A stretch of DNA of 5,981 nt from Promethearchaeota archaeon. Lineage in GTDB: Archaea; Asgardarchaeota; Lokiarchaeia; Sigynarchaeales; SOKP01. The stretch is from the NCBI GenBank assembly GCA_019894735.1, contig JAGXOB010000140.1, positions 1-5,981 on the forward strand, read 5' to 3'. The position numbers and the translations under genes were made by a program. How positions within the stretch are numbered: the first letter of the stretch is position 1; each line of letters opens with the position of its first letter. Of the stretch, positions 1 through 5,137 are shown piece after piece. The notes below the pieces were generated by a model. The model saw only the letters and a program-made list of their open reading frames with translations, ran no database searches and was not told the origin of the DNA.

Positions 1-785
1 CTAATAAGGAATCATTTTGTGTCATCGAGGATAACCAAGAATTGGTAGAAGACCTAATTAATTCAAGTTGTCCCGTAGTTGTAGGAGATCCTACGGAGAC
101 CATCAATCTTGAGTATGCAAATATAAAACGTGCAAAAGAAGTCTTCATTGGCATTGACGACGCTAGAATTGCTATTATCTGTACGGAAAAGATCCGCAAA
201 GTCAACCGAGAATGCCCAATATATGTGCGTGCGTTTGAGGATCATGTTCAAGACTATCTCAAGCAACCTCCGTTAAACGCAATTTCCTTTTCCACATCGA
301 AATGGGCGATGGATGGCATCCGAGGGTGGATCAAGGGTAAAAAAGGAAATGCTATTGTAATTGGACGAGATACTTTGACTCATCGGATTGCTTATAACAT
401 TTCTTTACAATCGGATCGGGAAGTGTTCCTATTTGACGACGAGCACGATGGAATTGAGTTTAGTGTAAACGATCGATTACACTTCGTGGAAGAATTCGCA
501 TGCTATTTAAGTGATTTACAAGCTCACGTAAATTTAGAGGATGTTACTCAAGTATTTATATGCTGGAAACGAGATTCAGAGTTTGACGAATCACTTTATC
601 TTACTTCAAAGCTTAGATTACGCTATCCTCATATAGAAATATTTGTGAGAATTTTTGATGAAGAACTTTTAGGTTTAGTTGAAAACTATAAAGCTAAAAC
701 CTTTTCGACATCCTCGAATGCTTTTAAGATGCTTCAAAAACAAGTACCTTCATATTCCGCAATCGCCCCTAAATTCGATGAGTGA
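1..785 (+). CDS. Tandem RCK/TrkA-N domain protein, C-terminal part (K+ channel or transporter regulatory domain), 5' truncated
   Basis: The reading frame is open from base 3 to the TGA at 783-785 (260 visible residues) with no stop back to the window edge. The TTG at 42 is an internal Leu, and the true start lies upstream. Visible residues 1-86 match the second half of an RCK/TrkA-N Rossmann domain: the strand FCVIED with the acidic residues expected to contact the nucleotide ribose, then VVVGD (25-29), the LEYANIKRAK helix (36-45), and the IYVRAFEDH strand/turn (73-81). The first strand with GxGxxG is missing. After a linker containing WAMDGIRGWIKGKK, a second, more divergent domain begins at about 116 (AIVIGRD) with strand VFLFDDE (about 141-147). 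Its glycine motif is eroded. Such domains bind nucleotides or ions on the cytoplasmic side and gate K+ channels, Trk systems or some cation antiporters. Which one cannot be told without the N-terminus. Confidence 0.8.
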   Translation, partial: NKESFCVIEDNQELVEDLINSSCPVVVGDPTETINLEYANIKRAKEVFIGIDDARIAIICTEKIRKVNRECPIYVRAFEDHVQDYLKQPPLNAISFSTSKWAMDGIRGWIKGKKGNAIVIGRDTLTHRIAYNISLQSDREVFLFDDEHDGIEFSVNDRLHFVEEFACYLSDLQAHVNLEDVTQVFICWKRDSEFDESLYLTSKLRLRYPHIEIFVRIFDEELLGLVENYKAKTFSTSSNAFKMLQKQVPSYSAIAPKFDE

Positions 786-795
786 ATTTCAAGAA

Positions 796-817
796 TTTTT
801 TTCTACTTTTTCTATTT
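796..817 (+). terminator. T-rich archaeal-type terminator after the RCK gene
   Basis: Runs of 7, 5 and 3 T residues start 11 bases after the stop codon, with no preceding hairpin. Archaeal RNA polymerase terminates at such T-runs without needing a stem-loop. The call rests on base composition and position only. Confidence 0.45.
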
Positions 818-883
818 ATAATAAAAATGAAATTTGATTTATCGGATATAGGTAAAAAATTGATAAGTTTTGCTATACTAGAA

Positions 884-893
884 AGTTTAAATG
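884..893 (+). promoter_or_regulatory. TATA-box-like promoter of the short-chain dehydrogenase gene
   Basis: A TTTAAAT element (886-892) preceded by the purine-rich GAAAG fits an archaeal BRE/TATA arrangement. The transcription start would fall about 25 bases downstream, near 912-917, leaving a leader of about 20 bases before the ATG at 936. The region is AT-rich, so the match is suggestive rather than decisive. Confidence 0.4.
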
Positions 894-935
894 AATATTA
901 GGAAAATTACAATTAACAAGTTGTGGATATAAGTT

Positions 936-1772
936 ATGAGTATGGAAGGGAAGATATGCATAGTAACTGGTGCAAACTCCGGTATAGGCAAGGCGACAGC
1001 CATTGGTTTAGCAAAAATGAACGCTACAGTAATAATGCTGTGTCGTAGTAAAGAAGCTGGAGAGGAAGCACAAAAAGAAATAATTGAACTTACGGGGAAT
1101 AATAAAGTGGATTTAATGTTATGTGATTTATCATCTCAGAAGGAAATTCGAAACTTCGCAATTGAATTCCAGAAGAAGTATAAAAATTTGCATGTACTTA
1201 TAAATAACGCTGGAGTTATGAAAAAACAAGGAACAGAATCCACTGATGGGTATGAGATGAATTTTGCCGTAAACCATCTCGCACCATTTCTCCTTACGAA
1301 TTTATTACTTGAAATCTTAAAAAAAAGCGCTCCAAGCCGTGTGATCAATGTAAGTTCCGCTGCCCATAGAATGGCAAAACTAGATTTTGACGATCTCCAG
1401 AGTAAAAATAAGAAAATGCGGTTAATGACTATATACGGAAACTCAAAATTGGCGTTAATGCTAGTTTCATATGAATTGTGCCGAAGATTAGAAGGGACAA
1501 AGGTAACGGTTAATACAGTACATCCTGGTATGATTGATACAAATTTAGGTCGAGACATGTCTAAATTTAGTCAGAAATTTGGAAAGAGCCTTTTTAAAAA
1601 GCCAGACGTAGGCGCCGAAACTTCGATTTATTTAGCGTCGTCTTCAGAAGTAGAAGGAATAACAGGTAAATATTATACAAAAAAGGAGCAAAAACAGGCC
1701 TCTAAAGAATGTTACGACGAGGAAAACGCCAAAAAATTATGGAAGATAACCGAGGAGATGACAGGGCTCTAA
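936..1772 (+). CDS. Short-chain dehydrogenase/reductase, retinol-dehydrogenase-like, NADP(H)-type
   Basis: This 278-residue protein is full length for a classical-type SDR. Seen directly: the cofactor motif TGANSGIG (11-18); C36-R37-S38 after the second strand, where an Arg usually favours NADP(H); D64 (CDL) contacting adenine; NNAG (90-93); structural N113; S141 in INVSS; the catalytic pair Y167-x3-K171 in YGNSK; and the HPG motif after the sixth strand. The Asn-Ser-Tyr-Lys catalytic set is therefore intact. The NVSSAAH segment and the C-terminal tail ending ARxLW-like (AKKLWKITEEMTGL) are typical of the RDH11-14/WWOX-like subgroup, which reduces retinal or other lipophilic carbonyls in eukaryotes. 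The archaeal substrate is unknown. The protein is soluble, with no membrane anchor. The start at 936 is chosen as first ATG; a second in-frame ATG lies at 942. There is no strong Shine-Dalgarno. It is flanked by T-runs on both sides, so probably monocistronic. Confidence 0.92.
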   Translation: MSMEGKICIVTGANSGIGKATAIGLAKMNATVIMLCRSKEAGEEAQKEIIELTGNNKVDLMLCDLSSQKEIRNFAIEFQKKYKNLHVLINNAGVMKKQGTESTDGYEMNFAVNHLAPFLLTNLLLEILKKSAPSRVINVSSAAHRMAKLDFDDLQSKNKKMRLMTIYGNSKLALMLVSYELCRRLEGTKVTVNTVHPGMIDTNLGRDMSKFSQKFGKSLFKKPDVGAETSIYLASSSEVEGITGKYYTKKEQKQASKECYDEENAKKLWKITEEMTGL

Positions 1773-1787
1773 ATTTTAAATCTTAAT

Positions 1788-1806
1788 ATTTTTAATTTTA
1801 TTTTTC
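1788..1806 (+). terminator. T-rich terminator after the dehydrogenase gene
   Basis: Three T-runs (5, 4 and 5 residues) lie 17-34 bases after the TAA at 1770-1772, without a convincing stem. They overlap the 3' end of the minus-strand gene remnant. Called from composition and position. Confidence 0.4.
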
Positions 1807-2139
1807 ACTTAGTTCGTGTAGTTGTGCACCACAAGCTTCACAATACGCGATAGAACCAGTCATCATTTGTTTTACGAGATCACTGGGTAGATTTTCTTCA
1901 CATTCTGGGCAACTTTGAGGATTTACGGCATTTTCAAACTCAGAGATAGGTAGGAAAGTATATGAATGTCAACATCAGTGATGTTATAGATTTTATTATT
2001 AATTACTTTGACTTTAAAAATGTAATCTCCTCCTTCTATTTGACCTCCGCGAGTCACGCGAACGGTGTGAGATTCCTTACTTGAGTGTTTACCACCAAAA
2101 ATGATCAGTTTTTGTGAAAATTGCCGGTAAATTGATCAT
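1798..2139 (-). pseudogene. Decayed zinc-ribbon protein gene (frame-shifted, probably internally deleted)
   Basis: Read on the minus strand, one frame (about 2130 to the stop at 1923-1925) encodes a protein-like segment containing HTVRVTRGGQIEGGDYIFKV and then KVINNKIYNITDVDIHILSY, with the beta-strand pattern of a small beta-sandwich. Another frame (from about 1966 down to the TAA at 1798-1800) encodes YTFLPISEFENAVNPQ, then CPEC, 19 residues, CEAC and GAQLHELSEK, a clear C4 zinc ribbon. The change of frame falls at about 1945-1968. A possible original start, ATG at 2137-2139 behind a purine-rich GGGAGGGA, is in the zinc-ribbon frame but hits a stop after 16 codons. Two shifts are therefore needed to join everything. 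I infer a once intact protein whose middle was probably lost. Alternatives are sequencing errors or a short zinc-ribbon remnant only. Function is unknown. This remnant accounts for most of the otherwise gene-free 1773-2231 stretch. Confidence 0.6.
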
Positions 2140-2140
2140 T
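2100..2140. repeat. Inverted repeat, 8-bp arms (AATGATCA / TGATCATT)
   Basis: Perfect 8-bp arms at 2100-2107 and 2133-2140 are separated by 25 bases. Each arm contains the self-complementary TGATCA. It lies at the 5' end of the minus-strand gene remnant and about 90-130 bases upstream of the QueG-like gene. It could be an old operator or chance within decaying coding DNA. Confidence 0.4.
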
Positions 2141-2194
2141 CCCTCCCATCCTCTCCTATCAAAGATGTGAGTAATTGTTTTAAAGGTATTTGAA

Positions 2195-2204
2195 TTATTA
2201 AAAT
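2195..2204 (+). promoter_or_regulatory. TATA-box-like promoter of the QueG-like gene
   Basis: The TATTAAAA element at 2196-2203 sits about 30 bases before the GTG at 2232, so transcription would begin at about 2225-2231. The mRNA would be leaderless or carry only a few leader bases. Confidence 0.4.
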
Positions 2205-2229
2205 CTGTAAGAAATGAATTAAGACTATT

Positions 2230-2235
2230 AGGTGA
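2230..2235 (+). promoter_or_regulatory. Shine-Dalgarno-like AGGTGA overlapping the annotated GTG start
   Basis: AGGTGA lies 5 bases before the in-frame ATT at 2241, and the GTG at 2232 lies inside it. The same GGTGA-N5-start geometry occurs at 3751-3763, where the start is ATG. Either translation starts at GTG on a leaderless mRNA, or at the unusual ATT. Confidence 0.4.
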
Positions 2236-3185
2236 CGAGCATTACAGATAAAATTGATAAAAATGGAATTGTCAAAGAATATTACGAGAAATTAGAAGTA
2301 ATGGGTTATCAAGGTAAAATTGTTTCCGCCAAAAATATTCCAGATTTGCAGAAATCTGTTAAACACCTTTACGAAGAAAAATTATTGGATCCTATTTTCT
2401 ATGGAGAATATAAAGACTATTTCGAGTTTCAACCAGAGGTAGAATTCGGCGAAATTTTATCTCTTTTTATAATAACAGTTCCACAACCTCAATATAAAGT
2501 TATTTTTCATTGGAATAAAAAGGAAATTCCCCTGATAATTCCACCCACATACCTTCACAGCAGAGATGTGATCAATCGAGTAAAAGCGTTTTTAACAGAA
2601 ATATTAAAACCAAAGGGTTATAATGTGGAATTTGCGCTAGTTCCTCAAAAAACATTGGCAGTACGTACTGGATTGGCAGAATATGGAAGAAACAATATTA
2701 CGTATGTGCAGGGGATGGGTAGTTTTCATCGACCCTCTACATTTTATTCGGATTTTCCTTATGACAATGACGATTGGCAGGAATTATGTATGATGGATTT
2801 ATGTAAAGAATGCTCAGCATGCATTCGGGCATGTCCAACTGGCACTATTACTGAGGATCGTTTTCTCATACATGTTGAACGTTGTTTAACGTTTCATAAC
2901 GAACATCCTGCAGAAACATCATTTCCCGATTGGATTGATCCTTTATGGCATAACTGTTTGGTTGGATGTATGCATTGTCAAAAAGTTTGTCCTGCAAACA
3001 AAAAAGTTATGAATTGGGTAGAGCCGGGACCAACATTTAGCGAAGAAGAGACTAAATTGCTCGTAAGTGGAGCAAAAGTTGAAGAACTTCCAGTGGAAAC
3101 AAGAAAAAAAATTGAAGAACACGATTTGGAGAATTATTTGTATGTTTATCCCCGTAATTTGGGTGTTATTCTCAAAAGATACTAA
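2232..3185 (+). CDS. Epoxyqueuosine-reductase (QueG)-like protein with two 4Fe-4S clusters
   Basis: The 317-residue iron-sulfur protein shows the QueG-type core: LAVRTGLAEYGRNN (142-155), aligning with the family's RSGLGWIGKN loop, then a ferredoxin-like pair of clusters. Eight cysteines occur in the expected order: C191-x2-C194-x2-C197-x3-C201-Pro, then C218 after an Arg-containing RC, then C246-x2-C249-x3-C253-Pro. C186 and C242 are extra. QueG uses cobalamin and these clusters to reduce epoxyqueuosine in tRNA. This protein is shorter, lacks QueG's C-terminal extension, and Archaea normally make archaeosine rather than queuosine, so a different reductive or corrinoid-linked role is likely. 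Residues 1-130 would correspond to the cofactor-binding part but I see no diagnostic motif there. The start is uncertain: GTG 2232 is embedded in an AGGTGA that looks like a Shine-Dalgarno for codon 4 (ATT, 2241). Cytoplasmic; no queuosine or tRNA-modification genes adjoin it. Confidence 0.85.
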   Translation: MTSITDKIDKNGIVKEYYEKLEVMGYQGKIVSAKNIPDLQKSVKHLYEEKLLDPIFYGEYKDYFEFQPEVEFGEILSLFIITVPQPQYKVIFHWNKKEIPLIIPPTYLHSRDVINRVKAFLTEILKPKGYNVEFALVPQKTLAVRTGLAEYGRNNITYVQGMGSFHRPSTFYSDFPYDNDDWQELCMMDLCKECSACIRACPTGTITEDRFLIHVERCLTFHNEHPAETSFPDWIDPLWHNCLVGCMHCQKVCPANKKVMNWVEPGPTFSEEETKLLVSGAKVEELPVETRKKIEEHDLENYLYVYPRNLGVILKRY

Positions 3186-3194
3186 TCTATATTC

Positions 3195-3605
3195 TTACCC
3201 TTTATCTTTGATTTCGAATATCGAATAAGTCCCTAGAGCTTTCGCTACAAGTTGACCGTCATTCATTATTTCGGAATCCATTGTAACAATTTTCTTGCCT
3301 TGATGTATTACTTTAGTATCGCAATTTAGACTCCCTGTTTTAACGGCTTTAAAATAGTTGATTTTGATTTCAATTGTCGCACAAAGTTCGTTTTTACCTA
3401 AATTAGTATAAGCTGCAGCTCCCATACCCGTATCTGCCATCGAATACAACACACCACCGTGAACTACCTTGTGAGGATTGAGCAATTTGTCAACAACTTC
3501 TAAAGTGCATTGAGAATATCCTTTTTCAAGCTTTGTAAATTTTAAACCAATTAAATCTCCAAACGGATGGAAGCCTTCCATATTCAGTGGAACTTTTTTT
3601 GACAT
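3195..3605 (-). CDS. PaaI-family hotdog-fold acyl-CoA thioesterase
   Basis: The 136-residue protein has the usual length for a single hotdog domain. The motif N43-P-H-K-V-V-H49-G50-G51-VLYSMAD58 is the PaaI/YbgC-like hallmark. In this family the Asn and HGG loop bind and polarise the thioester, and the Asp (D58) on the central helix is the catalytic acid or base. The following strands (ATIEIKINYFKAVKTG, 76-91, and KKIVTMDSEIMNDGQLVAKALGTYSIF, 104-130) fit the hotdog sheet. Predicted reaction: hydrolysis of a small or aromatic acyl-CoA to the acid and CoA, as a cytoplasmic multimer. The true substrate cannot be read from sequence. The ATG at 3603-3605 is the first in frame; no Shine-Dalgarno precedes it, and a TTAAAC TATA-like element about 26 bases upstream fits a leaderless mRNA. 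The 3' end lies 9 bp from the stop of the convergent QueG-like gene. Confidence 0.92.
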   Translation of the reverse strand: MSKKVPLNMEGFHPFGDLIGLKFTKLEKGYSQCTLEVVDKLLNPHKVVHGGVLYSMADTGMGAAAYTNLGKNELCATIEIKINYFKAVKTGSLNCDTKVIHQGKKIVTMDSEIMNDGQLVAKALGTYSIFEIKDKG

Positions 3606-3626
3606 ACTAGGGTTTAATAAAATAAT

Positions 3627-3635
3627 GTTTAAGAA
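3627..3635 (-). promoter_or_regulatory. Candidate TATA box of the thioesterase gene
   Basis: Read on the minus strand, TCTTAAAC is centred about 26 bases upstream of the ATG, which would place transcription initiation at or next to the start codon. A second TTTTTAAC element (3642-3650) is an alternative that would give a leader of roughly 15 bases. Confidence 0.35.
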
Positions 3636-3693
3636 TCTTCTGTTAAAAACTGCTTATTACCTTGGTTCAAACCCTCTCTCCTAGAATCCAGAA

Positions 3694-3703
3694 TATTTAA
3701 ATA
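3694..3703 (+). promoter_or_regulatory. TATA box of the DUF3795-PNPOx-MarR operon
   Basis: TATTTAAATA is the best archaeal TATA element in the window. It predicts transcription initiation at about 3722-3727, leaving a leader of about 35 bases. That leader contains an 11-A run (3731-3741) and a Shine-Dalgarno at 3749-3755. Confidence 0.6.
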
Positions 3704-3726
3704 CGATATAGGATAGTACTATATCG
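3704..3726 (+). promoter_or_regulatory. Candidate MarR operator: perfect inverted repeat between TATA box and transcription start
   Basis: Arms CGATATAG (3704-3711) and CTATATCG (3719-3726) are exact reverse complements with a 7-base spacer. A second, 10-base perfect palindrome, ATAGTACTAT (3713-3722), overlaps the right half. The site begins directly after the TATA box and ends at the predicted start of transcription, where a bound protein would block RNA polymerase loading. Length and symmetry suit a MarR dimer. A marR-like gene is third in the operon, so autoregulation is the natural inference; binding is untested. Confidence 0.55.
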
Positions 3727-3748
3727 AACCAAAAAAAAAAATTAAATC

Positions 3749-3755
3749 AAGGTGA
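3749..3755 (+). promoter_or_regulatory. Shine-Dalgarno AAGGTGA that decides the DUF3795 start
   Basis: AAGGTGA is followed by 5 bases and then ATG 3761. The upstream in-frame GTG at 3752 lies inside this motif and is therefore unlikely to be the start. Confidence 0.6.
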
Positions 3756-3760
3756 ATGCT

Positions 3761-4099
3761 ATGGATAAAATGTTATCGTTTTGTGGAATTAACTGCATCG
3801 AATGTCCCGCATATGTAGCAACTCAAAAAAATGACGATGAAGAAATAAAAAAGATAGCAAACGAGTGGTCAAGTGACGCGATGAAATTCACACCTGAGGA
3901 AATTTATTGCGACGGTTGTTGTAACGAAGATCGACATTTTAGCTGGGTTCCTAACTGCGATATTAGAATTTGTTGCACAGAGAAAAAACTAGAAAATTGC
4001 GCTTACTGTGACGACTATTCTTGCAACACTCTAAAAAATAGTCTTGATAAATCTCCGAGCGCTAAGCAAAATTTAGAAGAGATTCGACAAAAACTATAA
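3761..4099 (+). CDS. DUF3795 cysteine-rich putative zinc-binding protein
   Basis: The 112-residue protein carries 12 Cys: C8, C12, C15 in CGINCIECP (8-16), then C50, C53, C54, then C66, C71, C72, then C80, C83, C88. The opening CGIxCxxCPAYxAT, the IYCDGC (48-53), the CDIRICC step (66-72) and the CAYCDDYSC ending are the signature of DUF3795, a family common in anaerobic archaea and bacteria with no established function. The cysteines probably hold zinc, though an iron-sulfur site is not excluded. A C-terminal helix (about 100-112) closes the domain, at normal family length. The start is set at ATG 3761 rather than GTG 3752 because the GTG lies inside the Shine-Dalgarno. First gene of a three-gene operon behind a TATA box and an inverted-repeat operator; the next gene begins 32 bases after its stop. 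Association with a flavoprotein and a MarR regulator hints at redox or stress response, which is inference. Confidence 0.88.
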   Translation: MDKMLSFCGINCIECPAYVATQKNDDEEIKKIANEWSSDAMKFTPEEIYCDGCCNEDRHFSWVPNCDIRICCTEKKLENCAYCDDYSCNTLKNSLDKSPSAKQNLEEIRQKL

Positions 4100-4117
4100 T
4101 TAATATTAAAGAAAACA

Positions 4118-4124
4118 AAAAGGT
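4118..4124 (+). promoter_or_regulatory. Weak Shine-Dalgarno for the split-barrel flavoprotein
   Basis: AAGGT at 4120-4124 lies 7 bases before ATG 4132 and supports that start. An AT-rich TTAATATTAAAG just upstream (4100-4111) could be an internal promoter, but the short gap favours operon read-through. Confidence 0.35.
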
Positions 4125-4131
4125 TTTCATA

Positions 4132-4593
4132 ATGGATGTAGAAGAAGTTAAAAGATCGGGATTAAAATTAATGGAAGAATCAAAAGCTGCATATTTGACG
4201 ACAATTGATTCAGATGGTTTTCCAATAACCCGAGCAATGTTTAATTTAAGAAATAAGGAGCAATTCCCTGAATTTACAGAATTATTTCAGAGTCAGCTAA
4301 ATAAATTTACCATCTATATAACAACGAATACATCGTCAAGTAAAGTTGCTCATCTAACCAAAAATCCTAAGATGTCGGTTTATTTCTGCGACGCAGAAGA
4401 CTTCAAAGGTTTTATGTTAGGAGGTTCAGTAGAAATCGTTGATAATATCGAGTTAAAGAAGAAAATTTGGTTGGATTGGTGGACGCGATATTATCCAGAA
4501 GGCGTGGAAGATCCAGATTATACGTTACTTCGATTGATACCTAAAAACGCCAGGTTTTATCACAAATTGAACCAGGAAAAATTTGAACTATGA
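4132..4593 (+). CDS. Pyridoxamine 5'-phosphate oxidase-family split-barrel flavin-binding protein (general stress protein 26-like)
   Basis: The 153-residue protein has the FMN-binding split-barrel pattern. It opens with a helix, then KAAYLTTIDSDGFPITRAMF (18-37), where the paired first strands start. Next comes FTIYITTNTSSSKVAHL (59-75), whose T/S-rich turn and following Lys usually contact FMN phosphate, then KNPKMSVYF (77-85), GGSVEIVD (97-104), and the closing strand LLRLIPKNARFYH (132-144). A tryptophan-rich helix (KIWLDWWTRYYPEG, 111-124) is typical of the GSP26-like branch. These proteins bind FMN or F420-like flavins as cytoplasmic dimers and perform redox chemistry on small molecules; true PNPOx activity (PLP synthesis) is unlikely from this branch. 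It is second in the operon and shares 4 bp with the MarR gene (ATGA), implying translational coupling. Substrate unknown. Confidence 0.85.
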   Translation: MDVEEVKRSGLKLMEESKAAYLTTIDSDGFPITRAMFNLRNKEQFPEFTELFQSQLNKFTIYITTNTSSSKVAHLTKNPKMSVYFCDAEDFKGFMLGGSVEIVDNIELKKKIWLDWWTRYYPEGVEDPDYTLLRLIPKNARFYHKLNQEKFEL

Positions 4594-5039
4594 GTGAAAA
4601 AATGAAGGATCAGCGTGAAGGCGGCTTCCTCATAGCAAAAATACACCAGATCACTAACCGAATGTTTACTCAGATGTTAAAGGATTATGGAATTGAAGAG
4701 GTAAACCCCGGTCAAGGACGGATATTATTTGCTCTTTGGCAGGAAGACGATATCCCTATCCGCGAACTATCAATAAAAACTCAATTGACTAAATCTACGC
4801 TAACAACTATGCTCAAAAGGCTTGAGGCAGCAGGATTTCTTACGCGAAATTCAGATGAGGATGATGAAAGGATAACCAAGGTTAAACTTTCCGTAAAGAG
4901 TAAGAATCTTCAAAAAAAATTTGTAGAAGTATCAAAAATGATGACCGAAGTGTTTTACGGAACGTTTACCGAAGAAGAAATAGATCGATTTGAAGGATAC
5001 CTAAGACGGATTTTAGACAACCTAATAAAAACTAAATAA
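4590..5039 (+). CDS. MarR-family winged-helix transcriptional regulator
   Basis: The 149-residue protein has standard MarR length and order: an N-terminal dimerisation helix (about 12-34), a helix with PGQGRILFALW (40-50), IPIRELSIKTQL (55-66) as the first HTH helix, TKSTLTTMLKRLEAAGFLTR (67-86) as the recognition helix and start of the wing, the wing DEDDERITKVKLS (89-101) with the family's D-x-R-x-(x)-V-x-L pattern, and C-terminal dimer helices (102-148). MarR proteins bind palindromic operators as dimers and usually release DNA on binding phenolic ligands or on oxidation; no Cys is present, so direct thiol redox sensing is unlikely and ligand sensing is more plausible. The ATG overlaps the preceding stop (4590-4593), giving coupled translation; a second ATG at 4602 is possible. 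Its most likely target is the inverted repeat at 3704-3726 in its own operon promoter. Confidence 0.93.
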   Translation: MSEKMKDQREGGFLIAKIHQITNRMFTQMLKDYGIEEVNPGQGRILFALWQEDDIPIRELSIKTQLTKSTLTTMLKRLEAAGFLTRNSDEDDERITKVKLSVKSKNLQKKFVEVSKMMTEVFYGTFTEEEIDRFEGYLRRILDNLIKTK

Positions 5040-5044
5040 TTGAA

Positions 5045-5072
5045 TTTTATTTTTTTTAATTGTTTATTTTTT
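5045..5072 (+). terminator. T-rich terminator ending the MarR operon
   Basis: Dense T-runs (4, 9, then 3 and 6 residues) begin 6 bases after the TAA of the MarR gene. No stem precedes them, fitting archaeal intrinsic termination. Confidence 0.5.
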
Positions 5073-5137
5073 CGATAATTTTGTTAGAATTTGAGCCTTT
5101 AACGCTTATAAGACTGTTAAATATGTCTTTGTTTCTT

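Noticed and set aside
63..266. 67-codon minus-strand open frame
   Set aside because: Antisense to the RCK domain coding sequence, with no protein-like features.
845..852. GATATAGG matching part of the putative MarR operator (3705-3712), upstream of the dehydrogenase gene
   Set aside because: Only a half-site. No matching CTATATC arm at the right spacing, and an 8-base match is expected by chance in AT-rich DNA.
860..880. TTGATA ... TATACT resembling a bacterial sigma-70 promoter
   Set aside because: The spacing between the hexamers is about 8 bases rather than 16-18, and the other promoters here are archaeal in type.
1136..1558. 140-codon minus-strand open frame
   Set aside because: Lies antisense within the dehydrogenase gene, whose motifs are complete. 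The antisense product shows no recognisable domain.
3664..3673. GGTTCAAACC resembling a tRNA T-loop
   Set aside because: The flanks do not form a 5-bp T-stem, and no acceptor, D or anticodon arms can be found on either side.
3731..3741. Run of 11 A residues in the operon leader
   Set aside because: Single homopolymer in an AT-rich leader. It could be a slippage site but there is no coding frame or repeat to make it meaningful.
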